A DNA stretch of 64,000 nucleotides from Linyphia triangularis (taxonomy: Eukaryota > Arthropoda > Arachnida > Araneae > Linyphiidae): assembly GCA_963978545.1 (NCBI GenBank), contig OZ021722.1:10011401-10075400 (forward strand), given 5' to 3'. Position 1 is the first letter of the stretch, and each line of letters opens with the position of its first letter. This document shows, piece by piece, positions 1 to 10,253 of this stretch. The notes under the pieces were generated by a model. That model was not told where the DNA came from, did no database searches, and saw only the letters and a program-made list of their open reading frames with translations. Position numbers and translations under genes: made by a program.

Positions 1-105
1 AAGTTAGTATTGCGGGTGGTGATTTCCTACGACGTTACGCCAGGAAACGGGAGAACTGAAAGTGATAATTTACGAATGATAATAAGATTTTAAATTCAAT
101 ATAAT
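1..105 (+). promoter_or_regulatory. 5' flank / probable 5' UTR of gene A
   Basis: This short stretch precedes the gene A start codon. It has an in-frame stop (TAA at 91-93) before the ATG at 106, so that ATG is the first in its frame. No TATA box or clear initiator is visible in the 105 bases available, and the true transcription start may lie outside the window. Confidence 0.4.
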
Positions 106-3100
106 ATGGCAGACTCTTCACTCTTTGATCATATCGATGAAGATAGTATTAAATGTCCTCCAGTACCTAACCAGCATTTGTTATCAGGCGGAAGTCTCTC
201 TATTGAAAAATATAATATCTATGGTCAAGAATTTATACTGATTCCTGAGGAATTTTTGCGAAGTGCTTATGCAGTTCAAGGGGCTTATGCAAATGAATAT
301 TCCTGTGACGATTTTGTTTCGCCCGCCGGCGAGGTTCATGTAGAAGAAGCCGCTCTCTCAACCACAAAAAAAACTTCGAGGAATCCAGAAGTTTCTGAAC
401 ATTTAAACCGGATTTACGACCAGTGTCTTGGTTTCAAGAAAAATTCCTCGTCACCAGAAGCCCCTTTCCTGCACCCAACGATCAAGACATCGGTAGATGT
501 TTTTCCGATCCCAGATGTCATTTCTCCGCCTCCGCTTCCAGAAAGAAGATCAGGATTAGTGAAGGATAATGAAACAAAATGCATGCTGAGAAATTCTTTT
601 TCGTTTCCACCTCCGCCAAATGTCATTTCTCCGCCTCCGCTTCCAGAAAGATCAAGATTAATGAAGGATAAAGAAACAAATTGCATGCTGAACAGTTCTT
701 TTTCGTTTCCACCTCCGCTTCCAGAAAGAAGATCGAGATTAGTGAAAGATCATGAAACAAAATGCACTCTGAGAAATTTCGGAAGCACTAAAATGCAGGA
801 AACTTTACAAAGAACACAGTCAACGCCACGAACCGTTCTGGATTCAAGCTTAAAGTAATGTGTTATTTTTCTATTAGTATATTTTATTTCTAATGTGGTT
901 TCTTACGAGTCTTGGTATTTCTATTAAAGAATTTTGCATGGTACTTTTCCGTTAAAGGGGGCCGTTAGCCTATTTTGTATTTAGTGTTTGATTTGGTGAA
1001 AAAAATGTAACCCTTTTTAAAAACAAATTCAAACAAAAATTTAACAATTTCAAAAGTTTTGCCACTAAAATGTTTTTAACATTTTATGGAAAAGTACAAT
1101 CTAATTTTTTCGCCAAATCAAACGGCTAACGGCTGTCTTTAACCCTCAGAAGCCTGATTTTCCAAATTAAATTTAAAAAATATTAATGTATTGCAGTAGC
1201 CTGTATTTATTGCTTATATTGCAGCAATGTATTTATTGCATTAACATTATATAATGATAACATACATACAGCCAAATATTAAAAATAAACGAATTGCAGG
1301 TGTACAATTCGATTTAAAAGTCTGGTATCAAATTTGAAACTTTAGGCATTTAAGGGTTTGGAAAAGCCCCGATAAAGCTTGTAGAAAGCCCTTGCTCCGT
1401 AAAACTCTAACCAATAACAATGTTGGCATTATTGGTTAGAGTTTAACGGTGCATAGGAAAGAAAGAGGTTTTGTGAACTAATTTTGAAAGAAAACGGAAA
1501 AAGTTTCGAACTGATCCTACTTTAATTTTTTTTCTTTCTATCGGTGGATCTATCATTTCGAAAAGGCGATTTTTCTATTTCTGTATTTTTATTTAAATGC
1601 TATTTATGCGATGACATTTATGTATAAAGTAAATTTTGTTCAGTTTATTCATCGATTAAAATAATAAAATATCCTTTTATACAAGAGTAAACAAGTAATT
1701 CTAGGGTGGACCTGTCATTTCGCAAGGCACTGTACTTTCAATTCGTATGCCTCTTCCAAACGAGAAACAAATAGAATCAACAAAACCGCCTCGGATGAAA
1801 GAGACCTTTTTTGGCGCAGCTTAGCCAATCTTGGCTCTTGTGCCATTAGAATCCATACAACCAATCGACCGAAAGAGACCTTTTAGAGAATTTGTCACGA
1901 ATTACTTTCACTTGATAAAATTAAGGATTCTAATTGCCACTAATTTGATCTAAATTTTTTTTTAGCCGACCAAAGGGTATAGTGGTTAGCGTGTTGCTGA
2001 CGGCGCCAGATAATCTGAAAACAACCAAATAACCTCTTTAGTTGTATATTTCGCGATTTGTCAGCATAATCATTTGAAAGACAGTCGTAAACGGTTGTTT
2101 TATATTTTTTAGTTAGAAATGCTTTCGTGCAATATATATTGCAATTCAGTGCAATCTTGCTATATGTCACGATGTTTTGAGTAAATTACGGATTTTAGAA
2201 TTGATTACTGCGTTCTTCAAAATAAGCAGTGTGGCTAGTTAAGAAGTGGCTTGGGGAAAAAAAAAAAAAAAAAAAAAAACCTTTGAACAGTAGCACGCAA
2301 ACTTATATTCTCTTACAGATTTTGTTTCATTCTAATGTTCATTTGGCCCACTTAAATGGCCGTGGGGATAGCTCTCTGGCCTCGCATGCCAAAAGTGCCG
2401 GGTTCGAATCCCAGATTAGGCATGGATGCTCGCTGTGGTTCGGAATCCACGTTAAGCTGTAGGTTCCGGCCTGATTCTACGTTATTCTGGAAAAAATAGG
2501 TCGTTGAGCGTACTAACCAACCAACTAATGTATATTTGTAGCAAATTGGAATGTATCAACTGAGGCGTTGAGCTCCAGAATGAACCACCCACAATATTTA
2601 TTTTTCTGGATGAAGGCCGTTTCCACCTTGTTTTGTTAACCCTTGATTAGTTGCGCGGTTGACAAATATCCCCTATAATCAGTTTCTCAATAGATGACAA
2701 CCCATGATCAAAGTTTTCTTAAAGTTTTTTTTTTTTTTTAAGTTATTTTAAACATGTTTTTTTTTTTTTTTAATTTTTACTTTATTCTGTTGAATAATGT
2801 TGTGTTTTTTATAAAAAATACCCACTTTACTTTGATATTTGGTCACGAATTTAAAATGGTATGTACGAAAATTTGAATTTGGGGGACATTAATTGTCCCC
2901 AACGCGACTAACCGCGAAACAAAAGGTCGCGCGCCTAACCAAGGATTAAATATATCGATGGTTTATAAAAACCAAGTTCACTTAAGGGAGGTATAAATAG
3001 TAGACGGAAAAAGTTTTATTAAATTAAACTATTTATTAAAAAAATAAAATTTTTGAATTTTGTGAATATATGAAGCTTTACAATTATTGAAATTAATCAT

Positions 3101-6100
3101 TAAATATAAATATTTAAGAAGTAAAAAATATATAACTAAAGCTATTTTTAAATATTAAAATTAATTATATCAATTAATGGAGTTATTTTATTAACAATAT
3201 AAGTTTAATTATTATATTGAAAATTTGGGTAGGCAAGAAATCTACAGTCACCGGGCCGATTTCTGCCACAGTACACTCCTGGTTCGTTCTGTTGTTAAAT
3301 GCCTCAAATGAAAAATAGTTTAAAAAACTAAAAAACACGCTTTAAAAAAAACTAAACTAAAAAGTAGAAAATAATTTTAAATAAGTTTGAAATGAGTAAA
3401 GAATAGAGTGATTAACGAGAAATATTTATTTTATCGTAAGAAAGCGTGGGATGCTTGATGTCAATTGTTGTAAATATTTAATGACAGATATTGGTAAAAT
3501 TAGAGCCGTTATGAAAATATCTCAAAAAGCTACCTACGCTTTTTTACGATAAAATAAATCTTGTTAATCACTTTATTCTTATTTCAAACTTATTTAAAAT
3601 TATTTTCTACTTTTTAGTTTTCTATTAAAGCGTGTTTTTTAGTTTTTTGGACTATTATTTATTTTATACTTTTTAGTTTAGTTTAAAGCGTATTTTTTAG
3701 TTTTTTAAACTAGTAGTTTTTTCTTGTAAACTATAATTTTTTTTTAGTTAATTTTTTTATGTAAGTGTACAAAACCCTCCGCCCATGCTTGTCTCAAATT
3801 TAAGTCATGTGTATGGCCTTAGTACACGCCGTAGTACTTTGCACAAAACACTACCGTGTCTCTGAATATGAAAAATCGCTAATCCTAAAAATCCTGGTAA
3901 GGATAATGCGACAAACTTATTGAATTATTGTATTGTCATCGGTCCTTGATAACTGCGCAAAATTTCAAATTAATCCAACGTTTTGAAGTGGTCGAAAATA
4001 GAGTTCAAAGATTCCGTTACATACATCGATACATATAAAGCTAATAAAAGCGTGTTAAAGATTGATTTCGAGGTGTAGGTTTAGCAAAGTTTTATCAGTC
4101 CCATGCAAGGCGTAGTACCGTAAAATGGGGTGAAGAGGAACGAAACTTCATGAAATTATAAAGAAATTATTATTTTACACAAATAAAGCCGTTTTATTAA
4201 TTATAATTTTTTTTTTAATTTGGCTAACATTTTTGGAATCTTGGAACATGTTTTGTGGGGTTTTCAACACTGTCCTTTTTTATAAAATTTTTTTGAAACA
4301 GTGTCATATAATCCAATGAGTTTTAACCTCTCCAAAACTTATCCCGTAATTAATAACATGTACCATCTATAGACTTAACTAATATATTTTTAGATAAGAA
4401 TAAACATCCACAATTTAATTTGGTTTTAAAAACTTTTTATTTTACGAATTTTTATGTTTTGTCTCGTCTTGATTTTGAGATTTGCTGGGTGAATAGGAAC
4501 ACTTGAAAAGTGATATTAAAGAGTTGTTTTTGGCAAGATTATGTTCCACACAAGATTCAACGGCTGAAGAAGAGTCTAATTACTCCCTTCAAGACAGTAA
4601 TCAAGATTACATGCTTGAATAAATGTCAGAAGAGGAGCCTAGTTTCCGCATGGCAGAAAACCCGATTGTTCCAGTGGTTTTTCTCTAAATGACTTTGTTA
4701 TCTTTAAGTTATATGGAGAAATGTATGAAGATTCTATGCAAGCAAAGTTTTACACCCACAAGATTATTGCTATATAAATGTGTTTTACAAAAAGCGCCCA
4801 TGAACGAAGAGATTTTCTGAGACAAATGAGGATGCTTTTCTCCTTTCTCAAGATATTTTAAGGAATTTGCAGTCATACACCCCGCAAACATAAAGTATAT
4901 TTAAAAATATTATTAATTTTAAAGACTATTTGGATGAGTTATAGGAGAAGAGTTGATACGCTTTCAAATATATGATTTGTTTCGACTATAATTGGCAAAC
5001 ACAAATTTTATCCGTCATATTAAATGATTTTTTTATAATAATTTTGTGTTCCTATTTACCACAATGCATTATTAATTGTTTTTTGTCACCCTGTAAACAT
5101 TTAAATAAGATCAGACATAAATTGTAACGAGTGTTCCGATTCACCCCTTTCTGCGGGGTGAATCGGAACACCATGAAAAAATTCAAAATAAATTAAAGTC
5201 CTAGTTTTTTAAAAAAAAAAAAATTGGGTTGATCCTCAAAGAAGAAGGTAAGACCCAAGTTTCAACGTCAAAAATTTGTTCCTTGACTTTCTTATTACAA
5301 CCGATTTTTACTTTGAAAGTTGAAAAGTGTTCCGATTCACCCCATTTTACGGTATAGCCCAGGTGTTGCCCTTGCGCCAATAAAACCCTACCAACCAACC
5401 GTCCCATGCAAATCAACGGGGCAATTATCTGGCTGACGCACGTGACCCTTTGGCTCTTTTTTACTACTCGCAAACAGATAACTATTAAATTCATCTTAAT
5501 TTTATAATTCTTATGTTTTTATTTTATATCATATTACTTGGTGACAAAGTTATATGGAAAAATAATTATTTAACTAGGTCAAAGGTCAAATAGGCATTTA
5601 TATCGTCTGACGCACGGGACGTCGGACTATATAAAATGCATAATTGACCTAATTAAAATAATTATTTTTCCATATAATTTTGTCGCCAAGTAGATCGACC
5701 AAACGATATAGTGGTTAGTGTGCTAGCTTCTAGACCGCGAGGTTGCGGGTTCGAGTCATGGGTGTTTGTAAATATATGTTGGCTTGTCAAATGACGAATG
5801 TTTCGGCATATTATAGCCCTCGTGTTGCTGAAGGCACTATATAATCTAAAAACAACCAACCAATCTCCAAGTAGATCTATATAAAACAAAAGCACAATGG
5901 ACAATTCCCGCATTTTTTTTTCTTTTTTTTTTTTTCTTTCATTTTTTTTTTTAATTCAATTCTAAATGTTCCGAAAAGGCCATAAATATAAAAATTTCTG
6001 CTCAATGCGCTTTTTTAAAAAATTTTTATTAAAATTACCTTGTTAGAGGTTGGCGAGAAAACGACTTATTTCGTTGGGGCGTTGAACGAAGAGATCTCAA

Positions 6101-6765
6101 ACATCTTGGCTTGAAATGCAGCAGCGGAAACCAGATTTGCAACTTTCTTGCAAATCACGCCAACCTGTACGGAATGTGGCAATAGTCTAGCAACGCCAAC
6201 TTTTTTAACGATGGCTATTTGGCAGAAACCTCACGATAACCACAGAAACGCAGGGATATCTTTACGTCACGAATATTGTTGACTGTTTTGATCGGACTGG
6301 TTTTGGCTCGGTTTCGGGGCAGTTTCTTTTCTTAATATTTAAATAACTAATTTTTTTAAAAGAACTTTTGTTTAAATATTTGGAATCAGAAAGAAATTCC
6401 TCATAAATGTGAACTAATTTCACTCGTTTTTGAAAAATGCGGGAATTGTCCATTGCTAGATTCATAATAATTTTAGAATTCTAATTTGTTTACGAATAGA
6501 AAAGAGCTAAAATGTCTCTTGCCAACAACACTTTCTGCATACATGAAAATTTCACGGATCCGAGACCGCTTATTATTAGTTTCGCTTTATTTCCTAAATT
6601 TACTATTTAACTTTCCCTTTTAGCTCAATGGATGCTGCAAATAACCAGACGAAGGAAGAGTGGGAGTGGTTTAAAATCTACATCACTGTTATAATAGTAG
6701 GAACATTAATAATTATTGGGTATGTACTCATGGTTGGCTATTTCTTTGACATATATGTAATCTAG
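106..6765 (+). CDS. Gene A: proline-rich SH3-ligand-repeat protein with C-terminal membrane anchor (2 exons)
   Basis: Coding exons are 106-854 and 6624-6765. The first exon stays open to a TAA at 856-858, but a donor (AAA|GTAATG) sits just before that stop. The acceptor (CTTTCCCTTTTAG) at 6623 restores the frame exactly: AA plus C gives Asn250. The predicted product has 296 residues. Residues 141-147, 176-182 and 202-208 are PPPLPER, matching the class II SH3-ligand pattern PxxPxR, and each heads a 26-35-residue repeat containing KD.ET.C.L. Residues 268-291 form a hydrophobic helix after the charged stretch KEEWEWFK, leaving a five-residue tail, DIYVI. By analogy with tail-anchored proteins, the proline-rich part should face the cytosol and could bind SH3 adaptors; this is inference. 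I do not recognise the family. If the intron is retained, a soluble 250-residue form would result. Confidence 0.72.
956..1138. mobile_element. TTAA-flanked MITE (intron of gene A)
   Basis: TTAA at 952-955 and at 1139-1142 bracket inverted ends: AGGGGGCCGTTAGCC on the left, and the complement of AGACAGCCGTTAGCC on the right. A second inverted pair (TTTGATTTGGTGAAAAAA and its complement) lies inside the left end. TTAA target duplications are typical of piggyBac and Kolobok transposons. There is no coding capacity, so this is a non-autonomous element. Confidence 0.7.
1402..1445. repeat. Perfect hairpin, CTCTAACCAATAA stem
   Basis: CTCTAACCAATAA and its complement TTATTGGTTAGAG are separated by a loop of about 10 bases. 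The stem resembles the tail (TTAAACTCTAACC) of a SINE remnant seen at 7110-7160, so it may be a head-to-head pair of SINE tails. No gene function is suggested. Confidence 0.5.
1967..2034 (+). mobile_element. SINE-A copy, internally deleted
   Basis: It has the SINE-A head (CCGACCAAAGGGTATAGTGG) and tail (GACGGCGCCAGATAATCTG, then AACAACCAA) joined directly. The central ~120 bases, including the B box, are missing. The junction falls in CGTG, which occurs at both ends of the missing segment in full-length copies, as expected for a microhomology-mediated deletion. It lies in the gene A intron. Confidence 0.7.
2345..2524 (+). mobile_element. SINE-E (tRNA-derived), full length
   Basis: The tRNA-like head contains a GGGTTCGAATCCC B box. 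A conserved body follows (GTGGTTCGGAATCCACGTTA, GGTCGTTGAGCG) and an AACCAACC tail. Flanking 13-base direct repeats, CTAATG(TTC/TAT)ATTT-like at 2332-2344 and 2525-2537, with two mismatches, fit an old target duplication. It lies in the gene A intron. Other copies are at 18.2, 18.4, 23.4, 23.9 and 60.8 kb. Confidence 0.8.
2640..2945. mobile_element. TTAA-flanked MITE with CCCTTGATTAG ends
   Basis: TTAA occurs at 2636-2639 and 2946-2949. The left end reads CCCTTGATTAGTTGCGCG, and the right end is the complement of TCCTTGGTTAGGCGCGCG. The CCC start beside TTAA is the piggyBac pattern. The interior is AT-rich with no ORF. Confidence 0.75.
3316..3715. mobile_element. Foldback element, long inverted arms
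   Basis: The left arm (about 3316-3458) and right arm (about 3536-3715) are near-complementary over more than 120 bases. Both contain AAACACGCTTT-like, ATAATTTTAAATAAGTTTGA and TTTATTTTATCGTAA blocks. A spacer of about 80 bases separates them. No ORF is present. It would fold into a long hairpin if transcribed within the gene A intron. Confidence 0.65.
4118..5353. mobile_element. Element M, copy 1 (TA-flanked TIR transposon, decayed)
   Basis: The ends are CCGTAAAATGGGGTGAA and the complementary TTCACCCCATTTTACGG, each bordered by TA (4116-4117, 5354-5355), as in Tc1/mariner-type elements. The internal palindrome at 5132-5173 repeats the end motif (GTTCCGATTCACCCC / GGGGTGAATCGGAAC). A related copy is at 32251-33854. 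It lies inside the gene A intron. Confidence 0.75.
4515..4860 (+). pseudogene. Decayed ORF inside element M copy 1
   Basis: Frames interrupted by stops carry peptide-like stretches such as STQDSTAEEESNYSLQDSNQ and MSEEEPSFRMAENPIVP. The same region in copy 2 (about 32660-32860) is alignable. Conservation of codable stretches in both copies suggests remnants of a transposase or accessory protein, but no catalytic motif is visible and I cannot name the family. Confidence 0.4.
5537..5690. mobile_element. Hairpin MITE with TA target duplication
   Basis: Nearly the whole 154 bases form an imperfect palindrome. The ends are CTTGGTGACAAAGTTATATG and the complement of CTTGGCGACAAAATTATATG, and inner arms (CATTTATATCGTCTGACG) flank a CACGG-type centre. 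TA dinucleotides border both ends (5535-5536, 5691-5692), fitting a Tc1/mariner-type MITE. A SINE-A copy has inserted exactly at its right border. Confidence 0.75.
5697..5866 (+). mobile_element. SINE-A inserted at the end of the hairpin MITE
   Basis: The tRNA-like head has box A (TATAGTGGTTAG) and a box B-like GGTTCGAGTC, then the SINE-A body and an AACCAACC tail. The 11-base target duplication CCAAGTAGATC is at 5686-5696 and 5867-5877. It overlaps the MITE terminus, so the SINE arrived after the MITE. Confidence 0.8.
5897..6455. mobile_element. TIR element, CAATGGACAATTCCCGCAT ends
   Basis: CAATGGACAATTCCCGCAT at about 5895-5915 is matched by ATGCGGGAATTGTCCATTG at about 6436-6455. The element is ~560 bases, with T-rich runs after the left end and no convincing ORF. 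A truncated copy in reverse orientation, sharing one end and ~250 bases, lies at 47818-48066 within gene B. Confidence 0.7.
6624..6765 (+). CDS. Gene A exon 2: membrane-anchor exon
   Basis: This exon is too short for a simple ORF scan. It starts after a polypyrimidine-AG acceptor and encodes NSMDAANNQTKEEWEWFK followed by about 24 hydrophobic residues and a TAG stop at 6763-6765. It has its own ATG at 6628, so it could alternatively be read as a free-standing 45-residue single-pass membrane microprotein. The exact phase match with exon 1 makes the spliced form more likely. An internal GGGTATGT resembles a donor, but the frame runs on naturally to the stop and a polyadenylation signal follows. 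Confidence 0.7.
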
Positions 6766-6947
6766 ACTTCGTGGACTCCTTTATTGAAAATGACAAAATC
6801 CCTAATCATTGCTGTGGTATGTATATCGAGACGCTCATCAAGACAACATGTCCTAGTTTTTAAAAAGTGACATGCAAGCTAAAGTGAACTATTGGAATGA
6901 TTTAATGTTGTACTGTCTTTAATCCAGGGATTTCTTGCTGTAACAGC

Positions 6948-6953
6948 AATAAA
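6948..6953 (+). terminator. Polyadenylation signal of gene A
   Basis: AATAAA lies 183 bases after the gene A stop codon and is followed by a GT/T-rich stretch (CTTGTCTTATTG). This placement supports 6624-~6975 as the 3'-terminal exon. Confidence 0.6.
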
Positions 6954-6975
6954 ATTTTTACTTTTAAGAACTTGT

Positions 6976-8100
6976 CTTATTGAATTTTATTTTCCTGGTC
7001 AGCATTTTATCGTTGAATTGTGAATTTGATTTCAGTGCTATGTTAGAACTTCCAGTGGTCGAAAATGTTAATGCAGCCGGAAACATGCTACTCCCCCCCC
7101 CCCCTTGGCGCAGTATGGCCCACGTGTTGCCCTTGCACCGTTAAACTCTAACCAACCAACTCCCCCCCCCCCCTTTCCCAACCACACACACATCACATTT
7201 TCCCACAATCATACATGTACAGTCACACTTGAACTTTTTTTTCTAATTTATCATATTAAAAATCATATTATTTTCACTTAAAAATACATAATTAGTAATT
7301 TTGCTTACACGAAAAAAAATTCAGTTTTATTCAAAAATTAATTAACTAATTAACCTTTAACTCTTCATAATCAACATATTTTTGAACAATTACTCGAGTT
7401 TTATGGGGCCAAGAAAAGAAATTATGGTTGAAAATAATTCGTAAAAACATTCTTAATGTTATCTAGTTTCTTGAATATATATAGCTTTTTTATTCGAATT
7501 TTTTTAACAATGAAAGTAGAAAAAATCACAATTTTTCTAAAAACTTACATGCTTTTAAAAATTTAGCAAAATTTATTTTCTTTTCAAATTAATTTGACTG
7601 AGGCTCAAAACATTTAATAGTTAATGCAGATATTAATTCTCAAATAATTTTTCAAATAAATTATATAAAACTTTTTAAATGAAGTTTCAGGTGCCAAAAA
7701 CACGATTTTTTAGACAATGCGTTTAAAATATTCAAATTTATTTTCAGTACAAAATAATGCTTCAAACTAAAAAAATAACTCTCGAGCCATCAGATGATAC
7801 CATAATCTTGCAAAAATTCCATCTAGAGAATATTTTAAAGCAGAAAAACTATAATCCCATTTGACTTGTTTTAGTAATATTTCTAGTGTGTACATCACGA
7901 AAAAATTCACGCAAATTCTTTAAAGTCAAACAGAAGTTTTGTTTCAATTTGTACAAAATATATATAACATAACATTTTAAAATAAAAACAATTAATCAAA
8001 TCATTCTGTATAGTTTTGGTTAAAAAAAAAAAAAACACCATTAAACGTATCCCTCGTTTTGGCATCTAAATAAATAAAAAAAAAAAAAAAAATGTAAAAG
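6976..8100. other. Intergenic, AT-rich; SINE tails and C-runs
   Basis: No gene is visible. Near 7095-7170 are two C homopolymer runs and a SINE-like tail (TGGCCCACGTGTTGCCCTTG, then AACTCTAACCAACCAAC) that also occurs near 5355-5400. The rest is AT-rich sequence without recognisable structure. Confidence 0.5.
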
Positions 8101-9061
8101 TTTAGGTGAGAGTACGCCGTTCCTCCTTCTAAAAAGCTAAAGGATCGCCGTTCCTCCGCTACAACCCCGCTTTACTTTCTTGCGTTCGAGACAGGGGTGT
8201 AGCAATGTTTTTTTCGGGGAGATGGGGGTGAGAGAGGGGGAATACGCACACCTATGCTCAAAAATCGATTATAATTTATAAAATTCGTAGATAATATTCT
8301 TCAATTAAATACCTTTAATTAATCAATTAAAAGTGGTGCGATGTTCCCCACCTTTAGTTTAATTGTTGATGTGAGGGGGAAATGCTCTAAACTACAAACT
8401 CCTATGTACGTCCCATTAATTTCCCCCTAACATTGTTAATTCGTATTTTTTAGATAAATTTGATGCATGATTAGATGAGGTATACATTTATTTTGTAATG
8501 TCCTGATTAATACAGTTTAAAGTTTTTTCATTTCTAAAAAACAAAAACGCAAAAGCAGAAGTTTTCTGTCTGCGAATTTAAATTTTTGAATTAAACACCT
8601 TAAAAAAAACAAAAAAAAACATCAGAAACAGAACGCCTGCTCCACCCAAATTCATTTTTAAATAAAGAATAAAATTGGGATTTATTTAAATAATTATCAA
8701 CTGAAAACTTTTCTCTTTTCAGTTGGGGAGGAGGGGGGGGGGGGAAATGCACACTGATTTTGCAGCTGCCATTGAAAATGCAGACGGACTGGGCTATTTT
8801 TTATAGCATTTGCTCCTGGTGACAGAATTGTTTTGGAAACTTTCGAATGGCGCCAGAATTGTTTGGAGAAGCTGTTTTGGAAAAAATTAGCTGATACCAG
8901 CTGCTTCTCCTCCAATTTAACCGTTTTGTATCGTTGTTAGTAATCGTTTATTTTGAGTTCTCGCGGCGAAAGTCAGGAGGTCTCGCTTTAAATTAGAAAT
9001 ATCTATCGTATTTCACGGGAGAATAAACAAAGCTTCGGTCATATTTATCGATTTCAAAATG

Positions 9062-9092
<31 letters not shown>

Positions 9093-9211
9093 CATTTCAC
9101 TCATTTTGTTTCCACCAAATCTAATTTAGAGATACTAAGTTCTTGAACTTCACATACGGTGCCTGTACAAGATCTTGAATTATTATATTGATTATATCTT
9201 CAATTTATTTT
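8101..9211. other. Intergenic, unassigned; repeat related to 15.4 kb
   Basis: The segment around 8115-8210 (ACGCCGTTCCTCCTTCTA, GATCGCCGTTC, ACAGGGGTGTAGCAATG) recurs as a related reversed or shuffled piece at 15430-15510, so it belongs to a dispersed repeat. A G-run (8730) and a 30-base T-run (9063) are present. No gene is supported; the open frame on the minus strand near 8.7-8.9 kb has no coding hallmarks. Confidence 0.4.
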
Positions 9212-9215
9212 TTAA

Positions 9216-9729
9216 CCCTTACAGGACCATAAGATGTCCAAGAATAAATATGCCAATACAACACAATATCTTAGCTATTGTGGGTGTAAAGTAAGAGAAT
9301 ATCACCAGAAAAACATAGCAGGGTGTATAGGTTTCCTATAATTTCATGGGAAATATTTTTCCCTATGGACCATACAAGTAAATAAACGAAGAGTTAAGTT
9401 TATTATATTGGTATTTTATTTATTGCTTTGTAATACAAAAAACATAATAAAAATTATCAGAAAAGTAAAATAAATAGTTAGTTATGATATTCTACGAAAC
9501 AATTTCGTTTACTTGTGAAGCACAAGTGGACATTGCACATAAGACATTTATTATGTGTCCTATTTTCTATACGTTTTTTTTTTTTTTTATTCGTTCAGAA
9601 ACACATTTGCCGCCTTGGACATACGTTTTATTTTGACATTCAGTAAAAAAAATATCGATTTAATAATAATTGAACAATCGATAACGATTTTTGTAGAAGG
9701 GACAAATATTTCCCTTGAGCGTGAAAGGG
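9216..9729. mobile_element. TTAA-flanked element with CCCTT ends
   Basis: TTAA at 9212-9215 and 9730-9733 bracket ends CCCTTACAGG and the complement of CCCTTTCACG. The 514-base interior has a reduced ORF rich in Phe/Tyr/Ile but no DDE-type motif, so it is a non-autonomous piggyBac-like element. Confidence 0.6.
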
Positions 9730-9815
9730 TTAATCAATATTTTGGATGTCAATTCGGCATGGTTTCGAGGAACATCCGTTCAAGTAAGTTACGGTCAACG
9801 GGGAATTCTTATTAA

Positions 9816-10032
9816 CCTTTAACTGCTGTGGTTGGGTGGTTTGAAGTTTTTGGTGCAAGAGCTACACATGGTTCATACTGAGCCAAATAAATTGGTGAAC
9901 ATAGGTTTAAAGTTTAAGAAACATAGTATCAGAAAAATTAAGATAAAAGTCAAAGATGCGATATTTTAGGGGGTGGAAGCATTCCATAAAAAATGACTCG
10001 AGGTCTGTCAGACCGCTTACAGCAGTTAAAGG
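9816..10032. mobile_element. TTAA-flanked MITE with CCTTTAACTGCTGT ends
   Basis: TTAA at 9812-9815 and 10033-10036. The perfect 14-base inverted ends are CCTTTAACTGCTGT and ACAGCAGTTAAAGG. It is 217 bases long, non-coding, and sits 83 bases after the previous TTAA element. Confidence 0.8.
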
Positions 10033-10101
10033 TTAAACGTCCAGTAGGGGACGGTTCAAAAACCTTTTTATTGCTTTTACACCCAGATTCAGAATTTTTC
10101 T

Positions 10102-10241
10102 GACCGCGAGGTTGCGGGTTCGAGTCCCGTGTTTGGCATGGGTGTTTGTAAATGTATGTTAGTTTGTTAAATGACGAAATGTTTCGGCGCATTATAGCCC
10201 TCGTGTTGCTGACGGCGCCAGATAATCTGAATACAACCAAC
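10102..10241 (+). mobile_element. SINE-A, 5'-truncated, with target duplication
   Basis: The copy begins at GACCGCGAGG, lacking the A box, and runs to the AACCAACC tail. The target duplication CAGAATTTTTCT is at 10090-10101 and 10242-10253. Truncation at the 5' end with an intact duplication is the signature of target-primed reverse transcription. Confidence 0.85.
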
Positions 10242-10253
10242 CAGAATTTTTCT

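Noticed and set aside
414..686. 90-codon minus-strand ORF opposite gene A exon 1
   Set aside because: It is the antisense of the proline-rich repeats (Gly-rich shadow). Gene A has the start context, splice fit and repeats that make sense as protein.
7090..7175. Poly-C and poly-G runs (also 10645, 11763, 21950, 28003, 29370, 31475, 58683)
   Set aside because: Simple homopolymers that may also be sequencing-length artefacts; no regulatory meaning can be supported.
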